The translations under genes were made by a program, and so were the position numbers. 64,000 bases of DNA from Variovorax sp. V93 (GTDB taxonomy: Bacteria > Pseudomonadota > Gammaproteobacteria > Burkholderiales > Burkholderiaceae_C), in the NCBI RefSeq assembly GCF_041154485.1, contig NZ_AP028670.1, positions 682,001-746,000 on the forward strand. Reading direction: 5' to 3'. Shown one piece after another: positions 61,725-64,000 of this stretch (within the stretch, counting starts at the first letter, position 1; the number at the start of each line of letters is the position of its first letter). The notes beneath the pieces were generated by a model that ran no database searches, had not been told where the DNA came from, and worked only from the letters and a program-made list of their open reading frames with translations.

Positions 61725-62093
61725 ATGACCTTTCCTCGAACCGTTCTCAAGCTGGCTCTCTCGGGCACCATTGCCGCAGGCGCTCTTTTCGGCGTGGCTG
61801 CTGCAAGCGCGGGCACCAGCTGGTCCATCGGCGTGTCGGTGCCCGGCGTGGTGGTGAGCGAACCGGCACCGGTGTACTACGAGCCCGCGCCCGTGTACTC
61901 GCGGCCGGCCCCCGTCTACTACGAGCCGGCGCCGCCGGTGCGCTACCAGCCGCCCGCCTACGTTGCACCGGCACCCGTCTACTACGAGCCGGGACCGAGC
62001 TGGGAAGAACGGCGCGCAGCGCGCCGTGAATGGCGCCGCCGCGAATGGGAGCGCCGCGAGCACTACCGCCACTATCGCGAAGACCGGGACTGA
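61725..62093 (+). CDS. Secreted Pro/Tyr-repeat protein
   Basis: The 122-residue protein has a signal peptide (about 1-29, cut after ASA). The middle consists of degenerate repeats of PAPVYYEP/PAPVYSRP type at about residues 45-90. The C-terminus is rich in Arg, Glu and Tyr (ERREHYRHYREDRD). Such YXXP-repeat proteins with basic tails occur often in Burkholderiales as putative envelope proteins of unknown role. The start ATG at 61725 has GGAGACG before it. Confidence 0.78.
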   Translation: MTFPRTVLKLALSGTIAAGALFGVAAASAGTSWSIGVSVPGVVVSEPAPVYYEPAPVYSRPAPVYYEPAPPVRYQPPAYVAPAPVYYEPGPSWEERRAARREWRRREWERREHYRHYREDRD

Positions 62094-62153
62094 TCGCAGC
62101 CGCGCGAGCGGCTACAGTCGCCCTCGATGCCATTCAATTCCCGAGGAGCGGAT

Positions 62154-62567
62154 ATGCAGATTCGCGCTGCTGCGGCTTCCGATGCCGATGCGGTCCATCG
62201 CCTTCTTTCCGCCAGCGGATGGGCGCACCGGATCGCCGATGCCGCACACCTCGGCCGGCTGATCTCGGCATCGCAGCAGGCGGTGGTTGCGTTGTCGGCG
62301 GACGGCGAGATCGTCGGCTTTGCGCGCGCCATCGGCGATGGCATCTCCAACGGCTACCTGTCGATGGTGGTGGTCGCCGAGCCGTTGCGCCGGCAGGGCA
62401 TCGGGCAAGCGCTGGTCCGGCACATCCTGGGTTCGGAGAAGGGCATCACATGGGTGCTGCGGGCCGGCCGGCCGGGTGCCGCCGAGTTCTTTGCCAGGCT
62501 GGGCTTCAGCCCCTCGTCGGCCGCGATGGAACGGCCGCGGGAGCAACAACTGCGGACGGCGCCTTGA
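62154..62567 (+). CDS. GNAT-family N-acetyltransferase
   Basis: This gene encodes 137 residues. MQIRAAAASDADAVHRLL is the first GNAT strand-helix, VGFARAIGDG the second, and VVAEPLRRQGIGQALV the acetyl-CoA loop (RRQGIG). GAGGAG before ATG 62154 fixes the start. Acceptor substrate unknown. The P-loop kinase gene begins 17 bases later. Confidence 0.85.
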   Translation: MQIRAAAASDADAVHRLLSASGWAHRIADAAHLGRLISASQQAVVALSADGEIVGFARAIGDGISNGYLSMVVVAEPLRRQGIGQALVRHILGSEKGITWVLRAGRPGAAEFFARLGFSPSSAAMERPREQQLRTAP

Positions 62568-62584
62568 GCCGAGGAATCACGCGC

Positions 62585-63109
62585 ATGGCGAAACCGATGC
62601 TGATTGTTCTCGGCGGATTGCCCGGCACCGGCAAGACCACCATTGCGCGCGCACTCGCTGCCGGCTTCCCCTGCGCCTATCTGCGCATCGACACCATCGA
62701 GCAAGCGCTCATCCGATCGAGGGCGCTCGATGAACCGGGCCCCGCCGGCTACGCTGTTGCCTGCGAGCTTGCCCGGTCCAATATCGCGCTTGGCATGTCG
62801 GTGATCGCTGATTGCGTCAATCCGCTCCCGGTCACCCGCGAAGCATGGCGTGCGGTGGCAGCCGACACATCCTCGGGCTTGCTCGAGCTCGAGATCGTGT
62901 GTTCCGACCCCGCCGAGCACCGCAGGCGCGTGGAGGGCCGGAAGGCCGACATTCCGGGCCACGTTCCGCCGACCTGGGAGGCGGTCGCGCGCCATGAATA
63001 CGCGGCCTGGACCACAAGTCGCCTCGTCATCGATTCGGCATTCGTCAGCGCGAGCGAGGCGGCCACCCTGATCCTGGAACGGTTGCGCAGCGAGGCCGCA
63101 GGCGAGTAA
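62585..63109 (+). CDS. P-loop AAA-type small-molecule kinase
   Basis: The 174-residue protein has Walker A GLPGTGKTT (residues 11-19). A short helical lid and the VIADCVNPLPVTREAWR strand with Asp are also present. It resembles the AAA_33 kinases (gluconate, shikimate or antibiotic kinase-like). VCSDPAEHRRRVEGRKADIPGH-like segment (in part DPAEHRRRVEGR) is the family's adenine/lid region. It may phosphorylate a small metabolite or aminoglycoside-like compound; the target is unknown. Confidence 0.8.
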   Translation: MAKPMLIVLGGLPGTGKTTIARALAAGFPCAYLRIDTIEQALIRSRALDEPGPAGYAVACELARSNIALGMSVIADCVNPLPVTREAWRAVAADTSSGLLELEIVCSDPAEHRRRVEGRKADIPGHVPPTWEAVARHEYAAWTTSRLVIDSAFVSASEAATLILERLRSEAAGE

Positions 63110-63195
63110 GTAAACGGCCTACATCCGGCTGCGGACGAGGCTGATCAGCACGGGCTTCGCGAGGGATACGGTGCTTCTCGAAGGAGCACGCACCC

Positions 63196-64000
63196 ATGGC
63201 CCGCGAATCCACGCTTTCGATCGATGGCTTGACCCTTTCCTACCGCTGTGCCGGCGACCCGCGCTCGCCGTGGCTCGTGCTGCTGCACGGCTGGCCGCAA
63301 TCGAAGTCGATCTACGACCCGGTGCTGGACGAACTGGGAAGTGATGCCCACGCCATTGCCTTCGACCTGCCCGGCATCGGCGGATCGCTTGGCATGCCGC
63401 CAGCCGCATCGCCGTGCGAACTGCATGTGCTCGCCGGCCTCCTGCTCCGCGCGGCCGAATCGCTGGGTGCGCATTCGATCGTGTTCGCGGGCGTGGACAT
63501 CGGCGGCATGCTTGCCTTTGCAGCGGCCCGCGAGCATGGCGCACGCATTGCCGGCGCGGTGGTCATGAACACCGTCATCCCGGGCGTTGCGCCGTGGTCG
63601 AGGCTCATCGCCGAGCCGCGCATCTGGCACTTCGCGTTCCATGCGATACCGCAGCTGCCCGAACTGCTGGTGAGCGGACGCGAACGCGCCTATTTCGACT
63701 ACTTCTACGACCTGCTCGCGGGCGACAAGCATGCGCTGACGAACGAGATCCGGAACGACTGGACGCGCGCCTACCAGCGGCCCGAAGCGTTGAAGGCCGG
63801 CTTCGACTGGTACCGGGCACTCGAGAGCGCCGCGCAACGCAATGCGAGCCCCGTTCGCATCGACACGCCCATCCTGTACCTGCGCGGCGACGCCGGCGGC
63901 CGCGACATCGACGACTATGCCGACGGCCTGCGCAAGGCCGGCGCCGCGAATCTTCGATCGCAGCTCATCAGCGGCAGCGGCGAGTTCCTTCCCATCGAGG
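63196..64000 (+). CDS. Alpha/beta-hydrolase with Asp nucleophile (epoxide hydrolase/haloalkane dehalogenase type), truncated by window end
   Basis: 268 codons are visible and the frame is still open at 64000. LVLLHGWPQSKSIYD (27-41) is the oxyanion loop with HGWP of epoxide hydrolases, AIAFDLPGIGGS is the second strand, and the nucleophile is Asp101 in FAGVDIGGML. An Asp there means ester-intermediate chemistry on epoxides or halides. Asp/His of the triad would follow near the end (LYLRGDAGG is visible). AAGGAG precedes the ATG. Confidence 0.85.
   Translation, partial: MARESTLSIDGLTLSYRCAGDPRSPWLVLLHGWPQSKSIYDPVLDELGSDAHAIAFDLPGIGGSLGMPPAASPCELHVLAGLLLRAAESLGAHSIVFAGVDIGGMLAFAAAREHGARIAGAVVMNTVIPGVAPWSRLIAEPRIWHFAFHAIPQLPELLVSGRERAYFDYFYDLLAGDKHALTNEIRNDWTRAYQRPEALKAGFDWYRALESAAQRNASPVRIDTPILYLRGDAGGRDIDDYADGLRKAGAANLRSQLISGSGEFLPIE

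Overview
The window is high-GC DNA from a betaproteobacterium of the Comamonadaceae. Variovorax or a close relative is the best guess. The reasons are the three orphan Bug/TctC-type binding proteins, the many stand-alone catabolic operons each with its own regulator, and the overall gene style. Species cannot be fixed from the sequence alone. I saw no rRNA, tRNA, CRISPR array, intact insertion sequence or replication origin. The 64 kb is a patchwork of small catabolic and transport operons carrying eleven transcription factors.

Left flank (1-8.7 kb). An amidohydrolase cut by the window edge, a XapX membrane protein and an isochorismatase-like hydrolase lie divergent from a LysR gene, with an 11-bp-arm palindrome between them. 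Next come a Bug binding protein, an RraA-like aldolase and an IlvD/EDD-type sugar-acid dehydratase divergent from a GntR regulator. A stand-alone long acyl-CoA dehydrogenase follows.

Picolinate block (8.8-28.3 kb). This is the centrepiece. Two divergent operons start in a 588-bp control region at 14793-15380. The leftward operon encodes a molybdenum hydroxylase (large subunit, FAD subunit, and a [2Fe-2S] subunit fused to a CoxG/SRPBCC domain), an N-formylmaleamate deformylase and a MarR regulator. The rightward operon encodes a Rieske ferredoxin, its FAD reductase, both oxygenase subunits, a decarboxylase of the amidohydrolase family, 2,5-dihydroxypyridine dioxygenase, maleamate amidohydrolase, a five-gene branched-chain-type ABC importer, an MFS carrier and a LysR regulator. 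Together these fit the known pic route: picolinate, 6-hydroxypicolinate, 3,6-dihydroxypicolinate, 2,5-dihydroxypyridine, N-formylmaleamate, maleamate, maleate. Two enzymes keep the active-site residues at the residue numbers I recall for Pseudomonas NicD and NicX. The last step, maleate isomerase, is not in the window.

Middle (28.4-46.3 kb). An RpiR regulator with an EamA transporter lies divergent from a ketopantoate-reductase-like gene. A leftward CoA-module operon follows: OB-fold protein, thiolase, SDR, CaiB-type CoA transferase, enoyl-CoA hydratase and Bug protein. A PrpF-family isomerase and a second SDR run rightward opposite it. An AraC regulator then precedes a five-gene FUSC/AaeB-type tripartite efflux operon (small membrane ORF, FUSC, DUF1656, HlyD, outer-membrane lipoprotein) with its own LysR. 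The FUSC family exports aromatic acids such as fusaric acid, itself a picolinate derivative. The block ends in a frameshifted scrap of an MFS gene.

Right flank (46.4-64 kb). A LysR gene lies divergent from an alpha/beta-hydrolase whose nucleophile position is Ala, followed by a flavin reductase. A GntR-led leftward operon encodes a VOC dioxygenase-like protein, an FAH-family hydrolase, a Bug protein, an AA_synth protein and a quinone oxidoreductase. An IclR-controlled operon carries two TRAP binding proteins around a divergent type II dehydroquinase; its promoter holds a near-consensus IclR box. The rest is housekeeping-like: a B3/4-domain protein, AraC, SRPBCC, TerC, a Pro/Tyr-repeat secreted protein, GNAT, a P-loop kinase and an alpha/beta-hydrolase with an Asp nucleophile that runs off the end.
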